From contig CANMOQ010000003.1 of NCBI GenBank assembly GCA_947499505.1, positions 124,001 to 188,000 on the forward strand: a stretch of DNA of 64,000 bases. Reading direction: 5' to 3'. Positions 18,463-27,992 of the stretch are shown here, one piece after another. The notes beneath the pieces are model-generated. The model did not search any database and was not told where the DNA came from. It worked only from the letters and a program-made list of their open reading frames with translations. The position numbers and the translations under genes were made by a program. Origin of the DNA: an uncultured Erythrobacter sp. (GTDB lineage Bacteria > Pseudomonadota > Alphaproteobacteria > Sphingomonadales > Sphingomonadaceae). Within the stretch, counting starts at the first letter, position 1; the number at the start of each line of letters is the position of its first letter.

Positions 18463-18483
18463 ATCGGCGAAGCGCGCAAGCGA

Positions 18484-19461
18484 ATGGCGGTCTACACGCA
18501 TCTTGGCGCTGAGGAATTGGCGCAGCTGATCGCGCATTATGATGTTGGCGATCTGGTTTCGGCCAAGGGTATCGCCGAGGGCGTCTCGAACTCAAACTGG
18601 CTGATTGATACGACGGGCAGCGGCGCGGCCGGCTCGCCCGCGCGCTTTATCCTCACCATGTATGAGCGGCGGATTGAGCTCGTTGATCTGCCCTATTTCC
18701 TGGGGCTGCTCGATCACTTGGCGGCTGGCGGTTGTCCGGTGCCGCGCACGATTCATGACGAGACAGGCGCAGCATTCCGCATGCTGGATGGAAAAGCGAT
18801 CGCGCTGATAGAGTTTCTGCCCGGTGTTTCTCCGACACAGCCAACCGCCGCTCAGGCACGGTCCGTGGGCGGCGCGCTGGCGCAAATGCATCTCGCATCG
18901 GCTAATTTTGAGCTAACCCGCGCGAACACAATGGGCTTTGCGGACAATCTCGCGGTGCTGGAAAAATGCGGTGAGGCTGGCCTTGCGAGCATCGACCCAG
19001 CGCTGCCCTCAATCCTAGGCCCGGCGAAAGCCGCCGGTGCGCTCGATTTGTCCGCCCTTCCCGTCTCCAATATTCACGCCGATCTGTTTCCGGACAATGT
19101 CCTGATGCTGGGTGATGAAGTCTCTGGCATGATTGATTTCTATTTCGCATGCCGGGGCACGATGGCTTTGGACCTCGCCACCACGCACGCGGCATGGTGC
19201 TTCGATCCTTCTGGCACGCATTATAATGACGAGCTCGGAAGTGCGCTGGTTGCTGGCTATGAGGCAGTTCGCCCACTTGAGGCTGCTGAACGCGAGTTAC
19301 TGCCAGAAATCGCTAAGGGCGCATGCCTGCGATTTGTCGCGAGCCGGGCCGAAGATTGGCTCGATACGCCGGATGATGCTTTGGTCACACGCAAGGACCC
19401 ATTGCAATTCGTCTCACGTTGGCACTTTTACGACGAAGCGGGCCTAGGTATATTTGCGTAA
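18484..19461 (+). CDS. thrB: Homoserine kinase, aminoglycoside-phosphotransferase-like type
   Basis: 325 residues of the APH/choline-kinase fold, the form of ThrB found in alphaproteobacteria, not the GHMP form. N-terminal [19 protein letters not shown] with the ATP-binding lysine-equivalent region, the catalytic loop [13 protein letters not shown] (HxDxxxxN) and the metal Asp in [11 protein letters not shown] are present. It phosphorylates homoserine for threonine synthesis, so it links functionally to ilvA elsewhere in the window. The ispH-thrB-rnhA order is familiar from related genomes. Confidence 0.92.
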   Translation: MAVYTHLGAEELAQLIAHYDVGDLVSAKGIAEGVSNSNWLIDTTGSGAAGSPARFILTMYERRIELVDLPYFLGLLDHLAAGGCPVPRTIHDETGAAFRMLDGKAIALIEFLPGVSPTQPTAAQARSVGGALAQMHLASANFELTRANTMGFADNLAVLEKCGEAGLASIDPALPSILGPAKAAGALDLSALPVSNIHADLFPDNVLMLGDEVSGMIDFYFACRGTMALDLATTHAAWCFDPSGTHYNDELGSALVAGYEAVRPLEAAERELLPEIAKGACLRFVASRAEDWLDTPDDALVTRKDPLQFVSRWHFYDEAGLGIFA

Positions 19462-19489
19462 GCTAACTATTCGGGCAATGGTGAGTGCT

Positions 19490-19957
19490 ATGAAACACGT
19501 CGAGATTTTCACTGACGGTGCCTGCAAGGGCAACCCTGGCCCTGGCGGCTGGGGCGCACTGCTGCGTATGGGCAGGCATGAAAAGGAATTGTCGGGCGGA
19601 GAGCGCGATACGACGAACAATCGCATGGAGTTGATGGCAGCTATTAAAGGTCTGTCCGCCCTGATCGAGCCATGCACGGTCGATCTCTATTCAGACAGCA
19701 AATATGTGCTCGACGGGATGACCAAATGGGTCGCTGGCTGGCAAAAGCGCGGCTGGATCAACGCCAGTAAGAAGCCCGTTCGTAACGCTGATTTGTGGCA
19801 TGAGCTGATCGATGTCTCGGCCAAGCATCAGGTCGAATGGCATTGGGTCAAGGGACATAACGGCCATCCGGAAAACGAACGCGTCGACAAGCTTGCCAGC
19901 GATGAAGCGGACCGTGCGGCATCAGCCAACGATGAAGAAGAGAGCGAAAACGCCTGA
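19490..19957 (+). CDS. rnhA: Ribonuclease HI
   Basis: 155 residues from the ATG at 19490; earlier in-frame starts at 19454 and 19478 would overlap or abut thrB and add residues not seen in the family. GGTGAG at 19480-19485 may be the ribosome-binding site. The acidic catalytic set is visible: Asp in [16 protein letters not shown], Glu in [13 protein letters not shown], Asp in LYSDSKYV and Asp in [11 protein letters not shown], with the conserved His in VKGHNGHP. It removes RNA from RNA-DNA hybrids. The C-terminal tail is short and acidic. Confidence 0.95.
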   Translation: MKHVEIFTDGACKGNPGPGGWGALLRMGRHEKELSGGERDTTNNRMELMAAIKGLSALIEPCTVDLYSDSKYVLDGMTKWVAGWQKRGWINASKKPVRNADLWHELIDVSAKHQVEWHWVKGHNGHPENERVDKLASDEADRAASANDEEESENA

Positions 19958-20092
19958 TCAGAGCCGGTGCTTTGATGCGCCTTTGACCTCAGGTTTCTGA
20001 CCCGAAAACAAAAGCGACGCACCATTCCGGTACGCCGCTCTCATATCAGGAATGTGCAGCAGCGGCGACTATGCGCCCGCCGCTATAGCGCC

Positions 20093-20269
20093 TTATGTGT
20101 TGTCTTCGGTCGGTGCACCCGGGCCGTTTTTCTTGATCGAATCGATCGCTTTTTGCGCACTCGATTTGCTCGAATAGCCCTGGGTCGAGAACATCACTTC
20201 TGAATTGTAGCTAAAGCGGACCCGAAACTCGCCAGCTTTGTCTTTATAGATCTCAAATTTGTGCGACAT
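20093..20269 (-). CDS. YegP/DUF1508-type small protein
   Basis: 58 residues, with start at 20269 and a GGGAG ribosome-binding site seven bases upstream. The sequence begins MSHKFEIYKDKAGEFRVRF, continues with a YNSEVMFSTQGYSSK stretch and a helical SAQKAIDSIKKNG, and ends in a short acidic tail. This matches the single-repeat DUF1508 (YegP) fold: beta hairpin, the G-Y-SK motif, then a helix with the SIK phrase. Function in the family is unknown, with a link to stress in some bacteria. It is convergent to rnhA and followed by a FAD enzyme gene on the same strand upstream of it in position. Confidence 0.88.
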   Translation of the reverse strand: MSHKFEIYKDKAGEFRVRFSYNSEVMFSTQGYSSKSSAQKAIDSIKKNGPGAPTEDNT

Positions 20270-20335
20270 CGAATTGTCTCCCTTCGTTGCAAATTTGTCT
20301 GCGATTCGGGAGCTTACAGATCAAATCGGTCTTGG

Positions 20336-21454
20336 CTAGGCGTCGTTTAGAACAAAGCGCCCCGCAGCATAGCGCGCGCGCTCTATCCCACTGGTCATTG
20401 CATCTGCGCTCAGTCCCAACAGCTCTTGCGCAGCGAGGCGCGCAGCGGCGGGCGCGGTTTGAATGCCGAAGCCGCCTTGTCCTGCGAACCAATAGAAGCC
20501 GGGGACCTCCGCGTCATAGCCATAGACGGGCAGTCGGTCGGGCGCGAAGGTGCGCAAACCGGCCCAGCGCCGCTCAACATGCTCAATTTTCCAGTCCGCC
20601 ACAGCTTCAAAGCGCTCAATCGCGCGAGCCACATCGATTTCCTCTGGCGCCGCATCGCATGGCACGCTCGGTATCTCGTCATGCGGGCTGAGCCACAATC
20701 GCCCATTGTCCGGCTTGAAATAGAACCCGCCATTAATGTCGAGAACCAGCGGCAGATCGTCCGGGGCCTGTGGCGATACACGCAATTGCGCGACTGTGCG
20801 GCGCATCGGCGCGATGCCGAGCGGTTTGACACCTCCAGCGAGTGCAAGCGCATCAGCCCATGCTCCGGCCGCATTGACCACGCGCTCGGCTCCGTAAGTC
20901 TCGCCCGATTCGAGAGTGACCGCCCATAGGCCGGTGTCGGGATAGCGTTTCAACTTCGCCACGCGTGCGCGGCAGACAAGATCGGCGCTGCGCTGGCGCA
21001 TGATCTTGAGATAATGCTGATGCAGGCCCGCCACATCGATGTCCGCGCAGGCGGGCTCCCACACAGCATGGCACCATTCATCTCGAACATGCGGGACTTT
21101 GGCCGCGATCTGTTCGCGGGCGAGCCGCTCGATAGTGACGCCGGTATCTGCGAAGGTCTGCTCAAACTCGCCGAGGGCCGCGAAATCTTCGTCGCGGGCC
21201 AAATGCACCGCGCCGCGCGGGGTCAGAAATCCGCCATCACGCAGATATTGTCCCGACGCGAGGGTGAGCGGCACGACGCCCGGCCCGCCATAGCATTCAT
21301 CCCAGAAGGCCGCAGACCGTCCGGTAGCGTGGTATCCGGGCGCATCCTCGGCCTCTAGAACCAACACTTTGGCATGAGCTGACAGTTCAGCCGCAATACT
21401 AGCGCCCGCTATTCCGGCTCCGACAACCGCAAAGTCATAAATTCCATCAGGCAT
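20336..21454 (-). CDS. FAD-dependent oxidoreductase (DAO family)
   Basis: 372 residues. The N-terminal dinucleotide-binding motif GAGIAGASIAAEL (about 12-24) and LVLEAEDAPGYHATGRSAA are followed by a DAO-type substrate domain (RVVNAAGAWAD, RRWAGLRTFAPDRLPVYGYD, FYWFAGQGGFGIQTAPAAARLAA). The closest well known relatives are D-amino-acid/sarcosine/glycine-oxidase-like and D-2-hydroxyglutarate-dehydrogenase-like enzymes; the substrate is open. Its ATG overlaps the stop of the hydrolase gene by one base (TGATG), so the two are coupled. Confidence 0.85.
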   Translation of the reverse strand: MPDGIYDFAVVGAGIAGASIAAELSAHAKVLVLEAEDAPGYHATGRSAAFWDECYGGPGVVPLTLASGQYLRDGGFLTPRGAVHLARDEDFAALGEFEQTFADTGVTIERLAREQIAAKVPHVRDEWCHAVWEPACADIDVAGLHQHYLKIMRQRSADLVCRARVAKLKRYPDTGLWAVTLESGETYGAERVVNAAGAWADALALAGGVKPLGIAPMRRTVAQLRVSPQAPDDLPLVLDINGGFYFKPDNGRLWLSPHDEIPSVPCDAAPEEIDVARAIERFEAVADWKIEHVERRWAGLRTFAPDRLPVYGYDAEVPGFYWFAGQGGFGIQTAPAAARLAAQELLGLSADAMTSGIERARYAAGRFVLNDA

Positions 21455-22407
21455 CAGTTTGCAAGCTTAGGCGCTACCCGATCAAGAAACTCGGTGACTG
21501 CGTCCATCGCGCGGTCGCGCACCGCATCAACCTCGCGCAGGATTTCATGGCGGGCTTCTTCTCCAAAGGCGCACAGCTCTCCCTTGGGAAGCCGCTCCAC
21601 CGCCCGCACACAGTCGGCGTGACTCACAAGCTTGTCTTCACTGGTCGAGAGGATGAGCACCGGCACGTCGACCGATTCCATCGCGCCGGGTGCTTCCAGC
21701 GCTCGGGTAGAGGCATAGGCGCGCTCAACCCAGCCCCAACTGCCCGGACCCATGACCAACTCAGGGCGGTGCTCGCGCCACCAAAGCTCATCGTCATAGC
21801 GATCATCATCATGGGTCAGCAGCATGCGGCGGCGCGCGGGCATCTCACCCGGCTTTTCGCTCCACTTCCACGCTTGCCGAGTTGGTTCGCCAACGACATT
21901 CATCAGCTTTGCCGCCCCATGAAGCACCGCCAGCGGCAGCGGCGGCCCGGCCATACCAAGCATGGGCGCGCTTAGCACTACAGCTTTGGGCTGGACTCGG
22001 CGCTCAATCAGCGCGCGCATAACGACATGCCCGCCCATTGAATGCCCGGCGAGCACATGCGGCCCCGGCGTTTCGGCAATCCAATCCGCCCAAAAATGCG
22101 CCAAATCATCGACCCAAGTCGCAAAATCATCGATATGCCCGGTGACTGCATCGTCTCCGAGTCGGCCAGAACCCGCCTGCCCGCGCCAATCTGCCGCGGT
22201 TACGCGCCAGCCATCGCGGTGCCATTCGTCCAGGCTCTCAAGATATTTTTCGTAATTGTCGCCGCGTCCCGGGAAAAACAGGATGGAGCCGCGCGTACTC
22301 GACCCGTTTGCGCTAGACGCAAGCCAATCGATCCGGCGTAGTTCATGGCCATCTTGCGCCCGCCAAATGCCTTCGCTGGCTGCAGCGGGAATGGCTCGGC
22401 GATCCAT
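21454..22407 (-). CDS. Alpha/beta hydrolase, monoacylglycerol-lipase/serine-aminopeptidase type
   Basis: 317 residues from ATG 22407; a GTG six bases earlier is too near the GAGGGAG ribosome-binding site (22418-22424). The nucleophile elbow GHSMGG, with Ser near residue 123, the oxyanion-region phrase LFFPGRGDNYEKYLESLDEW, a catalytic Asp in VLILSTSEDKLVSH and a His in EEARHEILRE form a full triad. The lid domain resembles lysophospholipase L2 (PldB) or monoacylglycerol lipase. Cytoplasmic; no leader seen. Coupled to the FAD oxidoreductase gene downstream. Confidence 0.86.
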   Translation of the reverse strand: MDRRAIPAAASEGIWRAQDGHELRRIDWLASSANGSSTRGSILFFPGRGDNYEKYLESLDEWHRDGWRVTAADWRGQAGSGRLGDDAVTGHIDDFATWVDDLAHFWADWIAETPGPHVLAGHSMGGHVVMRALIERRVQPKAVVLSAPMLGMAGPPLPLAVLHGAAKLMNVVGEPTRQAWKWSEKPGEMPARRRMLLTHDDDRYDDELWWREHRPELVMGPGSWGWVERAYASTRALEAPGAMESVDVPVLILSTSEDKLVSHADCVRAVERLPKGELCAFGEEARHEILREVDAVRDRAMDAVTEFLDRVAPKLAN

Positions 22408-22563
22408 AGTCACCAGCTCCCTCGAACAGCACGCTGCAGGGAATTTTCTGACGTCATTAATTTCGCGCCCCGGCTCTTGGTTACTATTTGGTAAGTCATA
22501 ATCTGTAGCAACACCCTCAGAAGGACCGACCAGACAAGCTGGCCGTCAACCTTTGGGGGCCAA

Positions 22564-23082
22564 ATGTTTAGTGAAACCATCCAATACGGACTGCTGATTG
22601 CCTTGGCAATTGCGCTGTTGTTTGCCGCATTTACCGACATTCGCAGTCGCAAAATCGCCAATTGGCTGAACCTGGCGATCGTCCTTGGCGCGCCGGTATT
22701 CTGGTGGGCCAGCGGTATGTCTATGCTCCCAGAAGGGCCAACAATTTTCGATTCGACCAGCGTCGTTTTGCAGGTCGGCATTGCGATCATCACATTTTTT
22801 GCCATGGCGCTTTTGTTCGCGCTCAAAATGATGGGCGGCGGCGATGTGAAGCTCTTGGCGGCGCTTGCGCTGTGGATCGAGCCCAGCGCTTTCATGCAAT
22901 TGCTGATCATTATGGCGCTGGCTGGCGGCGCGCTGACCATCGTTATGGCGTCTTATCATTTCATGCGTCAGCAAAAAGAACGCATCGCAATTCCCTACGG
23001 CGTGGCCATCGCGGCCGGCGGCCTGTGGGTCATTTATCCGAAGATTTTCTCCAGCGCAGCGATGGCTGCAAACTTGGGGTGA
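22564..23082 (+). CDS. cpaA: Prepilin peptidase CpaA/TadV (A24 family)
   Basis: 172 residues, mostly membrane helices. The two catalytic aspartates of A24 peptidases lie in FTDIRSRKI (about residue 21-29) and in MMGGGDVKLLAAL (GxGD motif, about residues 90-102). It cleaves and perhaps methylates Flp prepilin and pseudopilins. It lacks the extra N-terminal domain of PilD, as is usual for CpaA. First gene of the Tad locus; a GGGGG ribosome-binding stretch is at 22555-22559. No pilin gene lies next to it. Confidence 0.92.
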   Translation: MFSETIQYGLLIALAIALLFAAFTDIRSRKIANWLNLAIVLGAPVFWWASGMSMLPEGPTIFDSTSVVLQVGIAIITFFAMALLFALKMMGGGDVKLLAALALWIEPSAFMQLLIIMALAGGALTIVMASYHFMRQQKERIAIPYGVAIAAGGLWVIYPKIFSSAAMAANLG

Positions 23083-23169
23083 ACCCGATTTTAACCAATC
23101 CGCGCTTACAAGGCGCAAATCTACCCGCCCGTGAATTCATCTGGGCCATTACAAGGGGGCTATAAAGCC

Positions 23170-24267
23170 ATGGACAGGAAGAAGCTTGTTTTGCTCATCG
23201 GAGCGCTGATCATCGCGGTCGGCACTGCCTTTGCTGCACGCAGCATGTTCGCAGGGGGCGCTGCCCCAGAAGCCGAAGCGGCACCAGTGCCGGTCGGCCC
23301 TAAGGTTTTGGTTGCGCAGCGTGCGCTTCCAACCGGCACCATCATCACCGCCGATGCGCTGAGCTATCAGCAATGGCCGGAAGAGCTGGTGCAGGATGCC
23401 TACTTCATTGATGGCGAATCAGACATCACTCAATTGCTCGGCACTGTCGTGCGTCATCCGGTCACCGCTGGTGAACCTGTGACCCAAGGCTCGCTGGTGA
23501 GCCCTGGCGATCGCGGCTTCCTTGCTGCAGCGCTTGGCCCAGGTATGCGCGCTGTTACAGTGCCAGTGTCGGCTAAGACCGGCGTTGCAGGCTTTGTGTT
23601 TCCGGGCGACCGTGTTGACCTTGTCCTGACCCAAACGGTCGAAGGAGAAGGCCTGCCATTGAAGGCAGCTGAAACAGTTTTACGCAACCTGCGCGTTCTT
23701 GCGACTGACCAAAGAACTTCGCAGACAACTAACGAAGCTGGCAATACCGTTGTTCGTGCGTTCCGCACAGTCACTATCGAAGTGACACCGAAGATCGCCG
23801 AAAAGGTTGCTGTCGCCCAGACTCTCGGCACGCTCACCTTGGTTCTGCGTTCTATCGCAGACAACCAAACTGAACTCGAGCGCGCAATTGCCTCTGGTGA
23901 TGTAAAAATTCCAGAAGATGCGACGCCTGAAGAAGAGGAAAAGCTCCTGCAGTCGGCCATGAATCGGCCAAACGATCGGGGCACAACTTTCTCAACCGGC
24001 GGTGACGTCTCTCGCTTCCAGCGCAAGACAGTTCCTGCCACCGGCAAAGCTAAGGTTACGCCAGCTGCACCTGGTGTGGCAGCGAACATCAACGGTGCGC
24101 CGATCAATCGCGGCCCTGCTGTTCGCGTAACTCGCGGCAAGCAAACCACTGAAGTTCCGGTTGGCGGCGTACGTGGAGCAGCCACTTCCTCGCGGCGAAC
24201 GCAGGCAGAAAATGTACGTGAGGCTGGGCAAACAGCACCTGCCGCAGGCGCATTGCTGATCCGCTGA
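23170..24267 (+). CDS. cpaB: Flp pilus assembly protein CpaB/RcpC
   Basis: 365 residues from ATG 23170, chosen because AAGGGGGCTATAAA (23153-23166) precedes it, in the same arrangement as before cpaC. One N-terminal membrane helix (LVLLIGALIIAVGTAFAA), an SAF domain (VLVAQRALPTGTIITADALSYQQWP and GTVVRHPVTAGEPVTQGSLV) and the RcpC family core (PGMRAVTVPVSAKTGVAGFVFPGDRVDLVLT). The C-terminal 100 residues are basic and low complexity. CpaB is a periplasmic part thought to act with the secretin CpaC. Confidence 0.93.
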   Translation: MDRKKLVLLIGALIIAVGTAFAARSMFAGGAAPEAEAAPVPVGPKVLVAQRALPTGTIITADALSYQQWPEELVQDAYFIDGESDITQLLGTVVRHPVTAGEPVTQGSLVSPGDRGFLAAALGPGMRAVTVPVSAKTGVAGFVFPGDRVDLVLTQTVEGEGLPLKAAETVLRNLRVLATDQRTSQTTNEAGNTVVRAFRTVTIEVTPKIAEKVAVAQTLGTLTLVLRSIADNQTELERAIASGDVKIPEDATPEEEEKLLQSAMNRPNDRGTTFSTGGDVSRFQRKTVPATGKAKVTPAAPGVAANINGAPINRGPAVRVTRGKQTTEVPVGGVRGAATSSRRTQAENVREAGQTAPAAGALLIR

Positions 24268-24347
24268 AGGAACAGAAAATGACAAACCAGATCAAAAGAT
24301 TGGATGCCGTCCAGACGGCAACAGGGAAACCATCAAGGGGCTATAAA

Positions 24348-26012
24348 ATGAAACGCCTGTCTACTGCAAAAATGCTGCTGGCCAGCATTGCCGCACTACC
24401 GCTTATCGCGGCCCCGGCAAACATTGCCACCGCTCAGCAAGTGAACAGCCCGGATCAGGACGTTGTTCTATCCATCGGCGCTGGCCAATTGGTTACGGTG
24501 CCTGGCACGATGACAGATGTCTTCATTGCCAACGAGTCAGTTGCCGATGTGCAAATCAAATCGCAGCGCCAGCTGTATGTATTCGGTCGCTCCGGCGGTG
24601 AAACAACGATTTACGCTAGCAATGCGTCCGGCAATGTAATTTGGTCCGCCAATATCCGAGTTGGTTCCAACATTGGCAGCATCGACCAGATGCTGGCTTT
24701 GGCGATGCCGCAAGCGAAAATTGGCGTTGCAACCATGGGCACGAACACGGTTCTTCTTACCGGCACTGTTAAAGCCCCAGAGGACGCAGCCGAAGCGGAG
24801 CGCCTAGTCCAAGCTTTTGTTGGCGAGGGCGCAAACGTGATCAGCCGGTTGAAGACAGCGACACCGCTGCAGGTCAATCTCAAGGTTACTTTTGCAGAGG
24901 TTAGCCGCTCACTCACTCGCGACATCGGCGGCAATTTAGCGACCTTCGATGCCTCAACCGGGGGTTTCCGCGGGGCTGTGGGCAATGGCCGCAACTTTAC
25001 GAATGGTGAGATCAACTTCGGTGGGCCGTTAGCCGCTGGAAATGGCGTGGCTCAACCCACTCTTACTGGCGGTCGGGTGCCTCTGCTTCGTCCCGATGGC
25101 ACGGTGGCTGTTGACCCAACAACCGGCGCCATCCTGTTCGAGCAGCTCCCTGACATTGCAGGCACCGCCATCAACAGTGCCGGAAGCACCACTTTTGGTG
25201 CGCTGGGTCAGCTTTTCGGTCTGGATGTGACAGCTGCGCTTGATGTTGCCGAGCAAATCGGTCTGATCACAACGCTGTCCGAACCAAACCTGACAGCGCT
25301 TTCGGGCGAGACGGCTAGCTTCCTTGCTGGCGGTGAATTCCCGATCCCAATCAGCGAAGGCCTCGGCTCGGTTTCGATTGAGTATCGCAATTTCGGCGTT
25401 AGCCTTGCCTACACCCCAACGGTTTTGGCCAACGGCCGAATTTCCTTGCGGGTTCGCCCAGAGATTTCCGAGCTTTCGACGCAAGGCGCGGTCACACTCA
25501 ACGGCTTCCAAGTTCCGGCTCTTACAATCCGCCGGACGGAAACCACCGTAGAGCTTGGCTCTGGCCAAAGCTTCATGATCGCCGGTCTGATGAGCAACAA
25601 TTCGCAGAACTCGATCGACAAGGCCCCGGGTGTTGGTGACATTCCAATCCTTGGCAACCTATTCCGTTCGCGCGCTTATCGTAAGGGCGAGACCGAATTG
25701 GTGATCATCGTAACGCCGTATCTGGTGAAGCCAGTCAATTCAAACCAGATCAAACTGCCAACCGATGGTTTCCGTGCAGCAAACGAGATCCAGCAATTGC
25801 TTGGTTACCAAGACAGCGCCAGCGAAAGCGGTGCGACCCGTCCTGGACCAACGGCTGCTGGTGACGAAAATGCACCTGCGCCATCCGTCAGTGCCGCTGA
25901 TCCTGCTGCCATCGTCCCCGGCTCCAGCCGCGAAGACGATCGCCGTGCAAAGAAAAAAGACCGGAAAAAAGACCGTCAGGCTGACGCCGCGGCTCCCGGT
26001 TTTAGTCTCTAA
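24348..26012 (+). CDS. cpaC: Flp pilus secretin CpaC/RcpA
   Basis: 554 residues from ATG 24348, which has AAGGGGCTATAAA directly before it; the earlier ATG at 24279 lacks such a site and would hide the signal peptide. Signal peptide to about residue 29 (APANIATA-QQ), then the N-terminal T2SS/T3SS ring domain (LVTVPGTMTDVFIANESVADVQI), BON domain (VLLTGTVKAPEDAAEAERLV) and a secretin core (ALSGETASFLAGGEFPIPI through VPILGNLFRSRAYRKGETELVIIVTPYLV, with the typical VGDIPILGNLF block). It forms the outer-membrane pore of the Tad pilus. The C-terminus is Lys/Arg/Asp-rich. Confidence 0.95.
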   Translation: MKRLSTAKMLLASIAALPLIAAPANIATAQQVNSPDQDVVLSIGAGQLVTVPGTMTDVFIANESVADVQIKSQRQLYVFGRSGGETTIYASNASGNVIWSANIRVGSNIGSIDQMLALAMPQAKIGVATMGTNTVLLTGTVKAPEDAAEAERLVQAFVGEGANVISRLKTATPLQVNLKVTFAEVSRSLTRDIGGNLATFDASTGGFRGAVGNGRNFTNGEINFGGPLAAGNGVAQPTLTGGRVPLLRPDGTVAVDPTTGAILFEQLPDIAGTAINSAGSTTFGALGQLFGLDVTAALDVAEQIGLITTLSEPNLTALSGETASFLAGGEFPIPISEGLGSVSIEYRNFGVSLAYTPTVLANGRISLRVRPEISELSTQGAVTLNGFQVPALTIRRTETTVELGSGQSFMIAGLMSNNSQNSIDKAPGVGDIPILGNLFRSRAYRKGETELVIIVTPYLVKPVNSNQIKLPTDGFRAANEIQQLLGYQDSASESGATRPGPTAAGDENAPAPSVSAADPAAIVPGSSREDDRRAKKKDRKKDRQADAAAPGFSL

Positions 26013-26032
26013 TCAAAGTGAGAAAGGTAAGA

Positions 26033-26692
26033 ATGATGCCCAAAGCAACTCACAGTAAGCTGGCCAAACTGCCCGCTATTGCCATTGCCCTCTCGCTTGG
26101 AACAATGCTCGCCGGATGCGGCGGTATGCCAACCGACCGGAGCCTCTACAGCACAAAGCAGCCGGTGATTGAGCGGACGAATTTCACGCTCGACGTCCAA
26201 ACCAATCGCTCTGGCCTGCCAATTTCTGAGCAGCAACGCGTTGATGGTTGGTTCGACACAATGGAACTCGCCTATGGCGATCGGATTTCGATCGATGATC
26301 CTACCAACAATCCTGCGTTGAAGACTGCGGTAAGCGACCTGGCAGGACGATACGGTCTGCTAGTCAGCGCGACAGCACCAACAACTGCTGGTTTCCTCAA
26401 TCCGGGCCAAGCCCGAATTGTGATCACGCGTTCGAACGCTTCGGTTCCTGGTTGCCCTGATTGGTCAGCCACATCGGACATGAACTACAATAACGCGACC
26501 AGCCCAAATTACGGCTGTGCGACCAACAGCAACCTTGCTGCAATGATCGCTGACCCGCTGGACTTGCTCGAAGGCAAGAAAGGCAGCGGTGAATCCGTTG
26601 TCGCCAGCGGCACCAAAGCCATCGACACATTCCGCGACACTGCACCATCAGGTGCCGGCGGTCTGCCAGCAGCTTCAACCGGAGGGAATTGA
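26033..26692 (+). CDS. cpaD: Flp pilus lipoprotein CpaD
   Basis: 219 residues from ATG 26033, with AGAAAGG just upstream; a GTG at 26018 is less likely because its spacing to cpaC is only five bases and it has no ribosome-binding site. Lipobox LAGC (SLGTMLAGCGG). The central part has the CpaD family blocks VDGWFDTMELAYGDRI, RYGLLVSATAP and CPDWSA..NYNNATSPNYGCATNSNLAAMIADPLDL. CpaD is an outer-membrane lipoprotein that helps the secretin. It lies three bases before cpaE. Confidence 0.92.
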   Translation: MMPKATHSKLAKLPAIAIALSLGTMLAGCGGMPTDRSLYSTKQPVIERTNFTLDVQTNRSGLPISEQQRVDGWFDTMELAYGDRISIDDPTNNPALKTAVSDLAGRYGLLVSATAPTTAGFLNPGQARIVITRSNASVPGCPDWSATSDMNYNNATSPNYGCATNSNLAAMIADPLDLLEGKKGSGESVVASGTKAIDTFRDTAPSGAGGLPAASTGGN

Positions 26693-26695
26693 TCC

Positions 26696-27976
26696 ATGAA
26701 CGCGCCTTGGAATTCCGGACTACCCGGCAATCGTGATCCATTCGCAGCCTATATTTGCGATGACAATGCACTCGACGTCCTGCGTCCGGTGGTCATTGAA
26801 ATGGGCTGGCAGCCTGAGAAGTGCAACAAGGGCGGCCTGCGCAATGCGATCCAATCGCTATCAGTCAGCGCCAGCCCTGCAATCCTGCTCGTTGACCTGT
26901 CCGAAAGCGGCGATCCGCTGAACGACATCAACGCTCTGGCAGAAGTGTGCGAGCCTGGAACGGTCGTGATCGCCGTTGGCCAAGTCAACGACGTACGTTT
27001 GTACCGCGACCTGCTCGCCAGTGGCATTCATGATTATCTGCTGAAACCACTTTCGGCCCAGCAGATTCACGACTCACTCAATCAGGCTCTCAACGTCTTC
27101 ACCTCGCCTAAGGGTGGTGAAGCGGAGCAAGTGCAGCGCCATATCTCGACCGCAGTGGTCGGGACGCGCGGCGGCGTTGGAGCATCCACGCTCGCGACCT
27201 CGCTGGCATGGCTGTTCAGTGATGAGCACAATGCGCCAACTGCGTTGCTTGATCTCGACGTGCATTTCGGCACCGGCGCGCTTGCGCTGGATCTTGAGCC
27301 AGGCCGCGGCCTGACCGATGCGATTGACAATCCAAGCCGGATTGACGGGCTTTTCATTGAGCGCGCCATGATCCGTGCGAACGATAACCTGTCGATCCTG
27401 TCGGCCGAAGCACCGATCAACCAGCCATTGATGACAGATGGTGCGGCGTTCTTACAGTTGGAGGAAGAATTCCGCCAAGCGTTCGAGATGACCGTAATTG
27501 ATCTGCCGCGCAACATGCTGATCAACTTCCCGCATCTGCTGGGCGAGGTTAATCTCGTGCTGGTTACATGCGAGCTGACACTGGCATCTGCGCGCGACAC
27601 CATTCGCGTTCTATCGTGGCTGAAAACCAATGCTGCGCACGCCCATCCAATGGTCGTTGCCAACAAGGTTCAAAACGCCACCGCTGAGATCAGCAAAGCC
27701 GACTTTGAAGCCTCAATTGAACGCAAAATTGATTTCGTCATTCCGTACGACATCAAGGCCGCGTCCAATGCTGCGAAGCTCGGCCAAGTGTTCGTTGATG
27801 CCAACCGTTCGAGCAAATCCACTGCTGTTATCAAGCAGATCGGTGAGCGGATCATGGGCGCCGACGAAGACGATTTGGGAGCGCTGACAGAAGAGAAGAA
27901 ATCGCTTTTGGGCGGATTTGATCTGAAGTCGCTGCTGTCGAAGAAAGACAAATCAGAGGCCGAACCGGCTGAATAA
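26696..27976 (+). CDS. cpaE: Pilus localisation ATPase CpaE/TadZ
   Basis: 426 residues. The N-terminal 125 residues are a receiver-like domain (AAYICDDNALDVLRPVVIE, LLASGIHDYLLKPLS). Then comes a MinD/ParA-type ATPase with Walker A GTRGGVGAST, in which the usual lysine before Ser/Thr is Ala, and the LLDLDVHFGTGALALDLEPGRGL switch region. TadZ/CpaE proteins place the Tad machine at the pole and have such variant nucleotide sites. A ribosome-binding site GGAGG lies shortly upstream. The motor ATPase gene cpaF that normally follows is not here. Confidence 0.92.
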   Translation: MNAPWNSGLPGNRDPFAAYICDDNALDVLRPVVIEMGWQPEKCNKGGLRNAIQSLSVSASPAILLVDLSESGDPLNDINALAEVCEPGTVVIAVGQVNDVRLYRDLLASGIHDYLLKPLSAQQIHDSLNQALNVFTSPKGGEAEQVQRHISTAVVGTRGGVGASTLATSLAWLFSDEHNAPTALLDLDVHFGTGALALDLEPGRGLTDAIDNPSRIDGLFIERAMIRANDNLSILSAEAPINQPLMTDGAAFLQLEEEFRQAFEMTVIDLPRNMLINFPHLLGEVNLVLVTCELTLASARDTIRVLSWLKTNAAHAHPMVVANKVQNATAEISKADFEASIERKIDFVIPYDIKAASNAAKLGQVFVDANRSSKSTAVIKQIGERIMGADEDDLGALTEEKKSLLGGFDLKSLLSKKDKSEAEPAE

Positions 27977-27992
27977 CAAGCGCTAGGGGAGT

